Positions 32,489-39,881 of a stretch of 43,304 nucleotides of DNA are shown one piece after another. The position numbers and the translations under genes were made by a program. The stretch comes from an uncultured Hungatella sp. GTDB lineage: Bacteria; Bacillota; Clostridia; Lachnospirales; Lachnospiraceae. The DNA is taken from positions 1 through 43,304 of the forward strand of contig CAJUEJ010000031.1 of NCBI GenBank assembly GCA_910585435.1. Direction: 5' to 3'. Each line of letters begins with the position of its first letter. Positions within the stretch are counted from its first letter, which is position 1. The notes under the pieces are model-generated. The model did no database searches and was not told where the DNA came from. It worked only from the letters and a program-made list of their open reading frames with translations.

Positions 32489-34657
32489 TCATTGCCTGCC
32501 ATCTTCTGTCTCTAACAAAATTCTGTCAAAGGCCTTGTTGGTGATTTCGGTAAGTAGCTTATAATACTTTTCAAAATCCGGCCCGTATGCATCCGATCGG
32601 GTAAATGCCTCGTACAGCGCAGTCTTTAAAGGTTCTTTTATCTCCCCTAATTTGCTCTGCTTTTCTTTTTTCATCTTCCTGACCGCCTTGGCGATGGAAC
32701 CATCCGAAACCGGTGTTTTTCGATATTTCTGCATTTTTTCAATCAGGTAGCTGCTGGCGAAAAAACCGACTCCTATGAGAAGGCCTGCCAGCATAGGAAC
32801 TGCAACTGCAATAAGAGATAAAATAATCCATAGCACCCCGCTCAAGATACATCCCACAACCGCTCCGATAAAATTCGCATCAGCCGCCACATCCGGCATG
32901 GAAATGTCAGGCAGAGACACATTCTTACTGATAGTATTCACATCAGACAAGTGAATCTTAATCATATCACTAATGGCCTTGTCTGCGTAAAGCTCCACAG
33001 AAGCCTTATTCACACGTTTTATTATTTCGGAATGATCGGCTTTTGTCCATTCGTCCACACTGCATTTTATCTGGACCATTGTATTCCGGCTTAAGGAATT
33101 CTGAATGGCGTTCTGAACCGTATCGGTGATATCTCCCACATTGGAGTCAAACCAGACCCCATCCACCATTTTTTCAAAGAAACCGTCATCCTCACAGACT
33201 GCCGTCATGGAATCCAGGGCAGAAACCGCATCATCATAGGCTTCCTCCGAAAGCCTGCAGGCAATCTTATCAATCATGGAATCAATATGCTCTTTTCCTG
33301 CACGCAGAATATCCTCTGTCACTCTGCTGCGCACAGCCGGAGCCTTCACTTCATTATAAGCAATGGTTACAAGACCCTTCACAACGCTGTGGGAAGGAGT
33401 ATCCGATGGCGTCACCCAGCTGTCAGAAAATTTCTTCCTGCACAGTTCAAGGGTAAACGGCATATTGCTGGCTCCGCCGGTGACGACAATCGTGCCCACG
33501 GATACCTTTTCTTTTTCCATGGTCTGTCTGATATCGTCTAAGAAACGCCTGCAGTTCTGTTTCCAGGTGCCCTGGCTTACGGTAACACCATTTTTCTGAA
33601 CGTCAAATTCATACTGATTCACCGCGTAATCCATCATCTCTTCTGTCACTTTATAGGGTATGGAAATGGTCTGGGGCTCGCCGTCCTCATCAAGAATCAT
33701 ATCTCCGTCCTCATCGATCATAGACAGGTGTATATTCTGCCGGGCTGCATTTTCACCTATTTTTCCGCCAAAAAAGTCTTCTTTATCCCTTCTCAGCTGA
33801 AAAACCGCATGACTGCAGTAATCTCTGGCAATCATCACTTTATTTTTATTGTACAGCTTTTCTATCTTTGCAAGTTCCTTTTCAGCCTTGGGGCTGTGCA
33901 GAATATAATCCAGCATGGCATACTCTATTTTGGAGGCCCCCAAATCCCAGCTTACATTCACAGCCTTTTCTCCTGGAAGAAGGTATGTGGCGTCTGCTGT
34001 CGAAGAGCCTAAGTCTATAACCAAAACACCTTTCTGAAGGTCAATCCTGTTTCGGAGAGATTTCATTCCAAACAATGAGAAGATAGCGGCCCGGGACTCC
34101 TCCGTAACAACCACGTTTCTGATTCCCACAGCCTCTGAAATCAGTTTTTCATACTGTCTGCGCATCTCCTCGCCCCTCCAGATGACCGAAGCAGGACAGC
34201 CCACAACCAGCAGCACCTCATCCTTTTTCCATTGTCTGTTTCCCTTGGAATCCGTAGTCGTAACGGTCTTGAGAATTGTCCCGTCCCTGTTTGAACTGTT
34301 TTGCAGAATTGCCTCCGATACGCCCCTGATATAATCGAACATCAGCTGCTTGTACTCCATATTCATGGCACCGGATTTGTTGTTCCATTTTCCCGGAGCA
34401 CGTTTAAAGTTTATCTCAAACTCCTTTTGTCTGGCCACATCCTCTCCTATGATGATGTTTCCCTTATCTGTTCTGGTTACCGCAGTTTTCTCAACCTGCT
34501 GGTCGCGGCTTTTATGGAGATATAAGGGTTCCAGCTTCCCGTCTTTTTCCATCCTCCGTCCAAATGCCACGGAATCACCGTCTCCAATATCCCATCCCAT
34601 AACCGCCTTAATCTTTTTATAATCAATCCTGGCCTGTACATCGTGTTCCTTTCCCAT
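32489..34657 (-). CDS. Hsp70/actin-fold ATPase with C-terminal membrane hairpin
   Basis: 722 residues; AGAGG lies five bases before ATG 34657. The ATPase core has phosphate 1 (MGWDIGDGDS, residues 20-29), connect and phosphate 2 (VLVIDLGSSTADATYL, 211-226) and adenosine (IVVTGGASNMP, 390-400) motifs of the Hsp70/actin superfamily. The usual beta-sandwich substrate domain is missing. Instead there is a helical region (about 440-590) and a strongly hydrophobic double segment (596-640, NFIGAVVGCILSGVLWIILS and VPMLAGLLIGVGFFASSYLI), then a basic cytosolic tail. This should anchor the ATPase at the membrane with both ends inside. Flanked by the two HTH/coiled-coil pairs. Function unknown; a chaperone-like switch or assembly platform is inferred. 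Confidence 0.85.
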   Translation of the reverse strand: MGKEHDVQARIDYKKIKAVMGWDIGDGDSVAFGRRMEKDGKLEPLYLHKSRDQQVEKTAVTRTDKGNIIIGEDVARQKEFEINFKRAPGKWNNKSGAMNMEYKQLMFDYIRGVSEAILQNSSNRDGTILKTVTTTDSKGNRQWKKDEVLLVVGCPASVIWRGEEMRRQYEKLISEAVGIRNVVVTEESRAAIFSLFGMKSLRNRIDLQKGVLVIDLGSSTADATYLLPGEKAVNVSWDLGASKIEYAMLDYILHSPKAEKELAKIEKLYNKNKVMIARDYCSHAVFQLRRDKEDFFGGKIGENAARQNIHLSMIDEDGDMILDEDGEPQTISIPYKVTEEMMDYAVNQYEFDVQKNGVTVSQGTWKQNCRRFLDDIRQTMEKEKVSVGTIVVTGGASNMPFTLELCRKKFSDSWVTPSDTPSHSVVKGLVTIAYNEVKAPAVRSRVTEDILRAGKEHIDSMIDKIACRLSEEAYDDAVSALDSMTAVCEDDGFFEKMVDGVWFDSNVGDITDTVQNAIQNSLSRNTMVQIKCSVDEWTKADHSEIIKRVNKASVELYADKAISDMIKIHLSDVNTISKNVSLPDISMPDVAADANFIGAVVGCILSGVLWIILSLIAVAVPMLAGLLIGVGFFASSYLIEKMQKYRKTPVSDGSIAKAVRKMKKEKQSKLGEIKEPLKTALYEAFTRSDAYGPDFEKYYKLLTEITNKAFDRILLETEDGRQ

Positions 34658-34680
34658 ACCATCCTCTTTTCTGCCGGCAG

Positions 34681-35616
34681 TTATAACCGGTACTCCTCCA
34701 TAATGTTAAAAATATACCTGCCAAATTCCCTGGCCGCTTTTATATAATTGTCAAGCTCCTCCTCCCCTGTTGGCGGTACCGCAAGGATATCATATTCACC
34801 TCCGGCATCCACAGCCCTGCAGAGCTTTTCAAGCAGCTCATAAAGCGCCGTGTACTTCGGCATGTAGGATTTTTGAAGCCTGCATTGTTCCTCAAACTTC
34901 TCTAACTGGCGGTTATATGTCTCGGCGGCCTCAATCCATTCATCCAGTTTTCTCTCATATCTGCTTAATTTCTTACTGAAATCCGTCAATTTCTGTTCAT
35001 ACCGCCGTTCTCTTATCCCTGAATCTTTTAGCAGAAGTTCCATCCGGTTCCTTGGAAGAATTTTCAGTATCTCCCTCCGTTCTTCCTGAAAAGCCTGCAC
35101 ACTGCATCTTCCTGATATTGCCTCTCTCTGTTCTTCCAGCTCCCGGTGCCTTTTCTCCAACCGCTCCTTCACATCCAGAAGTTCCTGGCCTTCTGCCTTA
35201 TCTCCTCGCCGGCATTGTTCTCTCATATCATCACATAAAACGTTCATTCTCTTCAGAAAGGTGCTGCTGAGGGTTATAAAAATCATATAGCAGCCTTCCT
35301 CTTCGTCAAAATCAAGGGCATTTGCAGAGGGATGTTCTATAAACTGTTCCATGTCCGCCAATATATCATAGATGCCTCCATGGTTGGAGTATGCCTTCCA
35401 TATAATCCTGTCCCTGCGCTGCTGTTCCTCTTTCTTCCTGATTTCTGAAAAATCTTTATCGAAATCCGGTTTAGAAAGTTTACTCTTTTCCTTTTTGGAA
35501 AGCCGCCTCAGCTTTACATCCAGTTCCGTCTCCTTCTCTTCCCTCCACCTGCCAAAGCTTTGCTTTTTATGTTCACCGCCTCTTTCCGGCGCATTGCTTT
35601 TTCCCAGCAGACCCAT
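34681..35616 (-). CDS. Coiled-coil operon protein, copy 1
   Basis: 311 residues, highly charged. After a basic N-terminal segment (RREEKETELD-like, LRRLSKKEKSKLSKP) comes the shared block IWKAYSNHGGIYDILADM with PSANALDFDEEEGCYMIFIT. Residues about 135-245 are long heptad-rich helices (KERLEKRHRELEEQREAISG; YEQKLTDFSKKLSRYERKLD), likely coiled coil. It starts nine bases after the first HTH-like gene and ends 23 bases before the Hsp70-like gene. Paralogue of the shorter protein at 31244-31912, with extended coils. No known family recognised. Confidence 0.75.
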   Translation of the reverse strand: MGLLGKSNAPERGGEHKKQSFGRWREEKETELDVKLRRLSKKEKSKLSKPDFDKDFSEIRKKEEQQRRDRIIWKAYSNHGGIYDILADMEQFIEHPSANALDFDEEEGCYMIFITLSSTFLKRMNVLCDDMREQCRRGDKAEGQELLDVKERLEKRHRELEEQREAISGRCSVQAFQEERREILKILPRNRMELLLKDSGIRERRYEQKLTDFSKKLSRYERKLDEWIEAAETYNRQLEKFEEQCRLQKSYMPKYTALYELLEKLCRAVDAGGEYDILAVPPTGEEELDNYIKAAREFGRYIFNIMEEYRL

Positions 35617-35625
35617 CTGCAGATT

Positions 35626-36165
35626 TCACCGCCTTTCCCTGTCTTCCTTATCCTTTTTCGCTTTTAAATAATTTTTAACTTTGTCGGGATATTGCTCTGA
35701 ATAGTATTCCAGAATTTCAAACATATCATCGATATTGTTGTGTCCGCTTAAGATAGCGGCTCGGACCAGTCTGTCCGTAAAGCCGTCTGTCAGCTGATAG
35801 CCCGCCAGATTCAGAATCCGTTCTGCCTCAGCTAAGTTACACTCTAAGCCGGGAATAAGCTTTAGAAGTGTTTCTTTTGTATATTTACCATATTTAAAAT
35901 TGGACCAGCCTGCCGCACTCAGATTACACCTGGCGTAAAAATATGCCGTATCTGGTTTTCCTGAAGACCGTCTTTTCCCATATTTCTCAAGAAGTTCCAT
36001 GACGTAACTCTCAGCTGTTGCCTCCTCCTTCAAAAACTTTTCCATATCACCCTTGAATGGAAAGTCCGTTGATTTGGACAGCTTTACCGTCTGACTGCGC
36101 TTAAGCTGATCTTCAATATCAGCAATCAGATTCCTGATTTTCATGATATTTTCCTCTGCATTCAT
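35626..36165 (-). CDS. HTH-like operon protein, copy 1 (first gene of the operon)
   Basis: 179 residues from ATG 36165, with a GGGGG ribosome site eight bases upstream; the open frame extends further left in translation but that part is intergenic. N-terminal helix MKIRNLIADIEDQLKRSQ, then a divergent helix-turn-helix (YFYARCNLSAAGWSNFKYGK, TKETLLKLIPGLECNLAEAE, RILNLAGYQLTDGF) with the AGY motif of a Firmicutes HTH family, and a tail IDDMFEILEYYSEQYPDKVK. It is the promoter-proximal gene, so it could regulate the operon, although a duplicated copy deep inside the operon points to a protein-protein role instead. Confidence 0.78.
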   Translation of the reverse strand: MNAEENIMKIRNLIADIEDQLKRSQTVKLSKSTDFPFKGDMEKFLKEEATAESYVMELLEKYGKRRSSGKPDTAYFYARCNLSAAGWSNFKYGKYTKETLLKLIPGLECNLAEAERILNLAGYQLTDGFTDRLVRAAILSGHNNIDDMFEILEYYSEQYPDKVKNYLKAKKDKEDRERR

Positions 36166-36199
36166 AACATATACCCCCTGTCCGCTTTCGCTTTTGTCA

Positions 36200-36208
36200 A
36201 TTATACCA
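36200..36208 (-). promoter_or_regulatory. Extended -10 promoter of the Hsp70/AAA+ operon
   Basis: On the minus strand TGGTATAAT is an extended -10 (TATAAT at 36205-36200). The -35 region (about 36223-36228) is poor, which extended -10 promoters tolerate. Transcription would start near 36193, about 28 bases before ATG 36165. Confidence 0.6.
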
Positions 36209-36322
36209 TTAAAATATGGAAAAAATTTACAATATCTGTAAAATTTTGGCAGAAAAAACGTCCTGCTTCCCATATGATTATGGTTCACAGAACGTAATGA
36301 TTTACCGTATGCAATTACTTTA

Positions 36323-36420
36323 AAAGTCCGCCGCCGGTTAGGCGGCATCAATTCAGGTATTCCCAGTGCGCCTGCCGGACTTTCATGTGTGGTGGTGCGT
36401 CCGCTGCCGGGCGCATGGAG
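36323..36420 (-). terminator. Structured region after the CobW genes, probable terminator
   Basis: On the minus strand AAAGTCCG (36376-36384 region) pairs with CGGACTTTT (36323-36330), enclosing a GCCGCC/GGCGGC hairpin (about 36330-36346), and is followed by TTTTAAAG. A further pair, TGCGCC (36367-36372) with GGCGCA (36410-36415), crosses this fold, giving alternative or pseudoknot-like pairing. It begins eight bases past the CobW-type stop codon. The layout fits a terminator but the extra pairing is more than needed. Confidence 0.55.
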
Positions 36421-36427
36421 GTTTGCT

Positions 36428-37375
36428 TTAGAACTGCACAATCTCTTTAATTGGCTCTGTCTGCTCCACAGACTCTCCATACAGCACCGGCCCTACGCCG
36501 CCGTAATCCTGCCATTCCTCGTATTCAATCCTGGCGCGGACCTTCACCCACTGTTTGGTCTCTAAAAGTCTGGCCTCCCTTGCCTTGCACACATAGCCTA
36601 AAAATGTCATATCCGCCTCACAGCAGGTCATAGCCATCCGCCCGGGCACAAAATAGTTCTTGGGGAAATTCTTGGATTTTAACACCATTCCGGTAAACTC
36701 CACCACTTTTCCTCTGTAGCGGTCCGGCTTATCCATGCAGTCAATATACCAGATACCGTAGGCCTCCGGCTTAATCTCAATCACGTCCGCAGACATGTCA
36801 TAAGGAAGGTCTGCCTCCGATATCTCCGTAATCTCCCCTTCCTCATCCTCAAACACAATCTCCGCCTGGTTGTTCATGGCAAGCAGTGTGCGGCGGTAGC
36901 CTTCCAGATCCTCCACATCATCACAGCGGTTGCAGATAATCAGCTCCGAGTTACGCACCATAGCCCCCAGAAGAGGCTTCATGTTTTTCACGTACAAGTC
37001 AAAGGTGGAGCCGTCTATGATGGTCACCTGCTGGTAAATAGTCCAGTCCTTGGGAAGCTTCAGCTCATCCTGGTTCCACATGCCGTTCCACTCCATCAGC
37101 ACCCTCTCCGGATTGTACAGAAGCTCCAGCTCCTCCAGACGGGCAGGGGTCAGCTCCTCAAAGCTGTCTACATAGACCACGGAAGTCCTGGTTCTGCTTA
37201 AAAGCTCCGGGTCATATTCCGTATCCCCCTCTTCGCAGACAATCAGAAGGGTCTTCCCCTCCGCCTGAAAATATTCCTGTTCCATGGTAAACTGGAGGAA
37301 CTGGGTTTTCCCGGCCTCCAGAAATCCGTTGATGAGAAACAACGGCATCACATCATCCTCAATCATTGGTCCCAT
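36428..37375 (-). CDS. CobW-family GTPase with YcgQ/DUF1980-like C-terminal domain
   Basis: 315 residues. The P-loop GFLEAGKTQ (residues 18-26) is a variant of GFLGAGKTT, with Gln in place of the usual Thr/Ser. The CxCC metal-transfer motif of the family is replaced by VCEEGDTEYD, so classical metal handoff is doubtful. NRCD takes the place of NKxD. The C-terminal part (YRGKVVEFTGMVLKSKNFPK, FVPGRMAMTCCEADMTFLGY, WVKVRARIEYEEW) resembles the YcgQ/DUF1980 (TIGR03943) domain, usually paired with a permease and CobW-like partners. It starts six bases after the His-rich CobW gene and is probably co-translated. A role in metal-dependent trafficking is inferred. Confidence 0.8.
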   Translation of the reverse strand: MGPMIEDDVMPLFLINGFLEAGKTQFLQFTMEQEYFQAEGKTLLIVCEEGDTEYDPELLSRTRTSVVYVDSFEELTPARLEELELLYNPERVLMEWNGMWNQDELKLPKDWTIYQQVTIIDGSTFDLYVKNMKPLLGAMVRNSELIICNRCDDVEDLEGYRRTLLAMNNQAEIVFEDEEGEITEISEADLPYDMSADVIEIKPEAYGIWYIDCMDKPDRYRGKVVEFTGMVLKSKNFPKNYFVPGRMAMTCCEADMTFLGYVCKAREARLLETKQWVKVRARIEYEEWQDYGGVGPVLYGESVEQTEPIKEIVQF

Positions 37376-37381
37376 CTTCTA

Positions 37382-38605
37382 TCAACTCCTGCCAAATGCT
37401 TTATTTAACGCGTCTTCTCTCAGCCTTGCGCCGATGACGCACACTTTTCCCGTGTAATCCGGCGCTCCCTCCCGGATTTCAAACTCATCCGGCACCAAAT
37501 CAAAATAGTACCATGTTCCGGGAACCTCGCTGGGTATCATGCCCTTTGCCCGGAGAACATCGCCGTATGCGTTTCCGTTGGCAAGCTCATCCAGAATCTC
37601 TTCCAGCTTCGCCCTGTCACAGCCTGCCGCATTCTCCATACCCCAGCTGCTGAAAACCTCGTCCGCATGATGGTGGTGATGGTCGTGGTCATGACAGCCG
37701 CAGCTGCACTCCTCGTCATGGTCGTGATGGTGATGCTCATGCTCGCAGCCGCATTCCTCTCCATCGTGGTGATGATGCTCATGCTCGCAGCCGCACTCCT
37801 CTCCATCGTGGTGATGATGCTCATGCTCACAGCCGCATTCCTCTCCATCGTGGTGATGATGGTGCTCATGCCCACAGCCACATTCCTCGTCATGGTCGTG
37901 GTGATGGTGCTCATGCTCGCAGCCGCACTCCTCCCCATCATGGTGGTAGTGCTCATGCCCATGCTTCCGGCTCTCCTCCACCTCTTTCATCAAATCCTCC
38001 GCCATAGTATCCGGCTTCTCGATAATCTCCAGAAGCTGGGCTCCGCTAAGCTGGCTGCAGGGAGTCGTCACAATAGAAGCCGCCTGATTATGCTCTCTCA
38101 ACATCTCCACCGCCTTCTGTACCTTAGCTTCATCCGCCACATCGGTTCTGCTGAGCACAATGGTCCCGGCATTTTCCACCTGATTGTTGAAAAACTCTCC
38201 GAAATTCTTCATATACATCTTGCACTTGGAAGCATCCACAACGGTAACCGCGCTGTTTAACGCCACATCCACCGTTGCCGCCACATCCCGGACCGCTTTC
38301 ATCACATCAGACAGCTTTCCAACCCCTGACGGCTCGATAATCACTCTGTCCGGTTTGTACTTTGTCAGCACTTCCTCCAGAGACTTTCCGAAATCCCCCA
38401 CCAGAGAACAGCAGATGCAGCCCGAATTCATCTCCCGAATCTCGATTCCGGAGTCCTTCAAAAACCCTCCGTCAATCCCAATCTCGCCGAACTCATTCTC
38501 AATCAGCACCACCTGCTCCCCGGCGATGGCCTCCTCCAAAAGCTTCTTAATAAACGTAGTTTTTCCGGCCCCCAGGAAGCCGGAGATAATATCAATCTTT
38601 GTCAT
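37382..38605 (-). CDS. CobW-family zinc-metallochaperone-type GTPase with long His/Cys-rich insert
   Basis: 407 residues. Residues 9-17 are the P-loop GFLGAGKTT; GCICC (62-66) is the canonical CxCC metal site; the guanine motif reads SRTD (152-155). Residues 214-313 are a roughly 100-residue insert of repeated HEHHHHDGEECGCE-type units, an exceptional metal sponge, encoded by near-identical 42-base DNA repeats at about 37690-37960. The end (AKGMIPSEVPGTWYYFDLVP) is the CobW C-terminal domain. The family (ZNG/YeiR/YciC) moves zinc or cobalt to client proteins using GTP. GAAGGG lies before ATG 38605. Zinc is the likeliest metal, nickel or cobalt possible. Confidence 0.9.
   Translation of the reverse strand: MTKIDIISGFLGAGKTTFIKKLLEEAIAGEQVVLIENEFGEIGIDGGFLKDSGIEIREMNSGCICCSLVGDFGKSLEEVLTKYKPDRVIIEPSGVGKLSDVMKAVRDVAATVDVALNSAVTVVDASKCKMYMKNFGEFFNNQVENAGTIVLSRTDVADEAKVQKAVEMLREHNQAASIVTTPCSQLSGAQLLEIIEKPDTMAEDLMKEVEESRKHGHEHYHHDGEECGCEHEHHHHDHDEECGCGHEHHHHHDGEECGCEHEHHHHDGEECGCEHEHHHHDGEECGCEHEHHHHDHDEECSCGCHDHDHHHHHADEVFSSWGMENAAGCDRAKLEEILDELANGNAYGDVLRAKGMIPSEVPGTWYYFDLVPDEFEIREGAPDYTGKVCVIGARLREDALNKAFGRS
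37690..37965. repeat. Tandem coding repeats for the His/Cys-rich insert
   Basis: Units of about 42 bases (with one longer variant) repeat six times inside the CobW gene. Neighbouring units differ at only a few bases, so copy number could change by slippage or recombination without breaking the frame. Confidence 0.8.
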
Positions 38606-38660
38606 AATATTTTCCCTTCTTTCTAATGCTCTATTTTGTCACAAACTTCCCGTAAAGTCA

Positions 38661-38826
38661 ATATGTTGTAACCGTTCAGACAACGCGGAATTTGACATGA
38701 ATTTGGGACGTCAAGCTTGCTTGTAAGCCCAAATTCATGTCAAATTCCACATCGGATGGACCTCCGATGCTTCTTGCAGGCGTTTTTTCCTGCAAGAAGA
38801 TGAGCCGTCTGAACGGTTACAATATG
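38661..38826. repeat. Cloverleaf-like nested inverted repeat
   Basis: The outer stem pairs TTGTAACCGTTCAGAC (38666-38681) with its complement (38807-38822). Three hairpins lie inside in order: a perfect 21-base stem (38687-38707 with 38728-38748), CATCGGA/TCCGATG (38750-38769) and an 11-base stem (38770-38780 with 38789-38799). This makes a four-way junction. It lacks tRNA features. Both strands fold equally well, so the DNA could extrude a cruciform. It sits in the gap before the CobW genes. Confidence 0.85.
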
Positions 38827-38842
38827 TCCGGGACGTCTGCTG

Positions 38843-39030
38843 CTAAATCCCCAGGCTGCCTTCCTCCAATCCGCTTTCAAGGACAATTTCCGGCAGTTGT
38901 TTTAAAAATTGTTCCACGTTCCGATAGGCAATATCGTCCTCCGTATCAAAATTCTCTCCCAAATATAGCCTGCCGGAAGGGCTGCAATCCGTTTTCTTAT
39001 CCTTTGTATCAATTCATAGCCGTCAGTCAT
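38843..39030 (-). pseudogene. Small gene broken by a frameshift
   Basis: From ATG 39030 the frame reads TDGYELIQRIRKRIAALPAG and then runs to a stop; one frame back, the sequence continues GENFDTEDDIAYRNVEQFLK, QLPEIVLESGLEEGSLGI to TAG 38843-38845. Both halves look like genuine protein, and the total length of 188 bases is one base off a multiple of three, as expected for a single indel near 38960. A good promoter lies just upstream (39083-39056). I do not recognise the family. A programmed frameshift is possible but no clear slippery site with stimulator is seen. Confidence 0.45.
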
Positions 39031-39055
39031 AAAAAAATCATCATCCTTTTGTGGT

Positions 39056-39093
39056 ATCATACCCATTATAACCTGTCAGTCAACAGGTTATAA
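39056..39093 (-). promoter_or_regulatory. Promoter with overlapping palindromic operator
   Basis: On the minus strand TTGACT (39083-39078), 16 bases, TATGAT (39061-39056). A perfect 11-base inverted repeat TTATAACCTGT/ACAGGTTATAA (39066-39093) covers the -35 and spacer, as a repressor site would. It points at the small broken gene and, further on, the CobW pair. Confidence 0.6.
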
Positions 39094-39101
39094 AAAATGT
39101 A

Positions 39102-39130
39102 TTTCCAAAATCTCCGGATTGGTGTATAAT
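39102..39130 (+). promoter_or_regulatory. Promoter of the 206-residue gene
   Basis: TTTCCA (39102-39107), 17 bases, TATAAT (39125-39130). The start near 39137 leaves a leader of about 125 bases before ATG 39261. The palindrome at 39066-39093 lies just upstream and could control both directions. Confidence 0.6.
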
Positions 39131-39260
39131 ACTCCCGTCGGCCAACTAAAATCCTGCCGACAGCCTGGCGGCAGGTACTGTGCAAAAAAGGGGTTCAGAT
39201 TTGCAAAGAACACGACACAAAACGAATATAGCAGAAAAGTGAAAAGAAAGGAGCATCAAA

Positions 39261-39881
39261 ATGTTGGGAAACATAAACCTGGCAGCACCAGGAAACGGCC
39301 GATATCTGAAGTACTCTTCCCCAAAATCTCTGTTGACAGGAGGTTTTTCGGGACTTGCCTCCCAGGAGGAAACTCCTTCCCCCGGTGCCCGAACCGCCGC
39401 ACCCAAAAAGGGCATGACTTTAAATTTTGAAACATCCGACGGGAAAAAGGGAACGCTTCACTGGAGCAAAGATATGCTGGCTTCCGTAGGCGGAAACGGA
39501 GGCACGGTAAACGCAAGATACCACCAGGATTCAACGGAGGATGACCCCATTGCCGTCATCTGGGGAACCGATTCCGACGGAAGAGCCTATGAAACCGTCG
39601 TCCATCTGAACGATGTGGATCCCCGTCACGCATCCCCTGGGGAAATGATTGCTTTAAACGCCCATCTGTCCAGAATCAACGGCAAGAATGACGCAAACCC
39701 TATTGCGCTGTGGGCATCCACAGGAGTTTTCGGCGCAGACTCCAGGACAGACTATGAGTCATACTACAATGACTATATCGCCATGCAGAAACAGGCAGGC
39801 AACCAAGCCGGCGCCCGGCTTTATCAGACTCAGATAGAGAGATTTTTGTTCTCTTTCCAGCAGGCAGCAGAAAAAGCATAA
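39261..39881 (+). CDS. Unknown protein, 206 residues
   Basis: AAAGGAG lies eight bases before ATG 39261. The N-terminal 55 residues are Gly/Ser/Pro-rich and probably flexible (GNINLAAPGNGRYLKYSSPK). A beta-rich middle (MTLNFETSDGKKGTLHWSKD, DDPIAVIWGTDSDGRAYETV, HLNDVDPRHASPGEMIALNA) is followed by a helical end (YESYYNDYIAMQKQAGNQAG). No signal peptide or membrane helix. The pattern resembles conserved proteins found near flagellar or surface genes in Clostridia, but I cannot assign a family. It has its own promoter. Confidence 0.75.
   Translation: MLGNINLAAPGNGRYLKYSSPKSLLTGGFSGLASQEETPSPGARTAAPKKGMTLNFETSDGKKGTLHWSKDMLASVGGNGGTVNARYHQDSTEDDPIAVIWGTDSDGRAYETVVHLNDVDPRHASPGEMIALNAHLSRINGKNDANPIALWASTGVFGADSRTDYESYYNDYIAMQKQAGNQAGARLYQTQIERFLFSFQQAAEKA

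Noticed and set aside
25338..36165. Prophage or conjugative element
   Set aside because: No integrase, capsid, terminase, relaxase or attachment-site repeats are seen around the operon.
36323..36420. Cobalamin riboswitch or group II intron end
   Set aside because: Some GC-rich motifs look similar, but the conserved B12 box and a recognisable intron domain V are absent.
36166..36480. N-terminal extension of the first HTH-like gene
   Set aside because: It overlaps the CobW-type gene end, the terminator and the extended -10 promoter; the real start is ATG 36165.
37690..37965. Possible CRISPR-like tandem repeats
   Set aside because: Repeats are contiguous, in frame and without unique spacers; they encode HEHHHHDGEECGCE units.
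37667..38260. Long plus-strand frame rich in Met/Val opposite the His-rich CobW gene
   Set aside because: It is the antisense of the His/Cys repeat codons; no ribosome site and absurd composition.
38661..38826. tRNA or tmRNA because of the cloverleaf
   Set aside because: Stems are far too long, and there is no T-loop, anticodon loop or CCA-type end.
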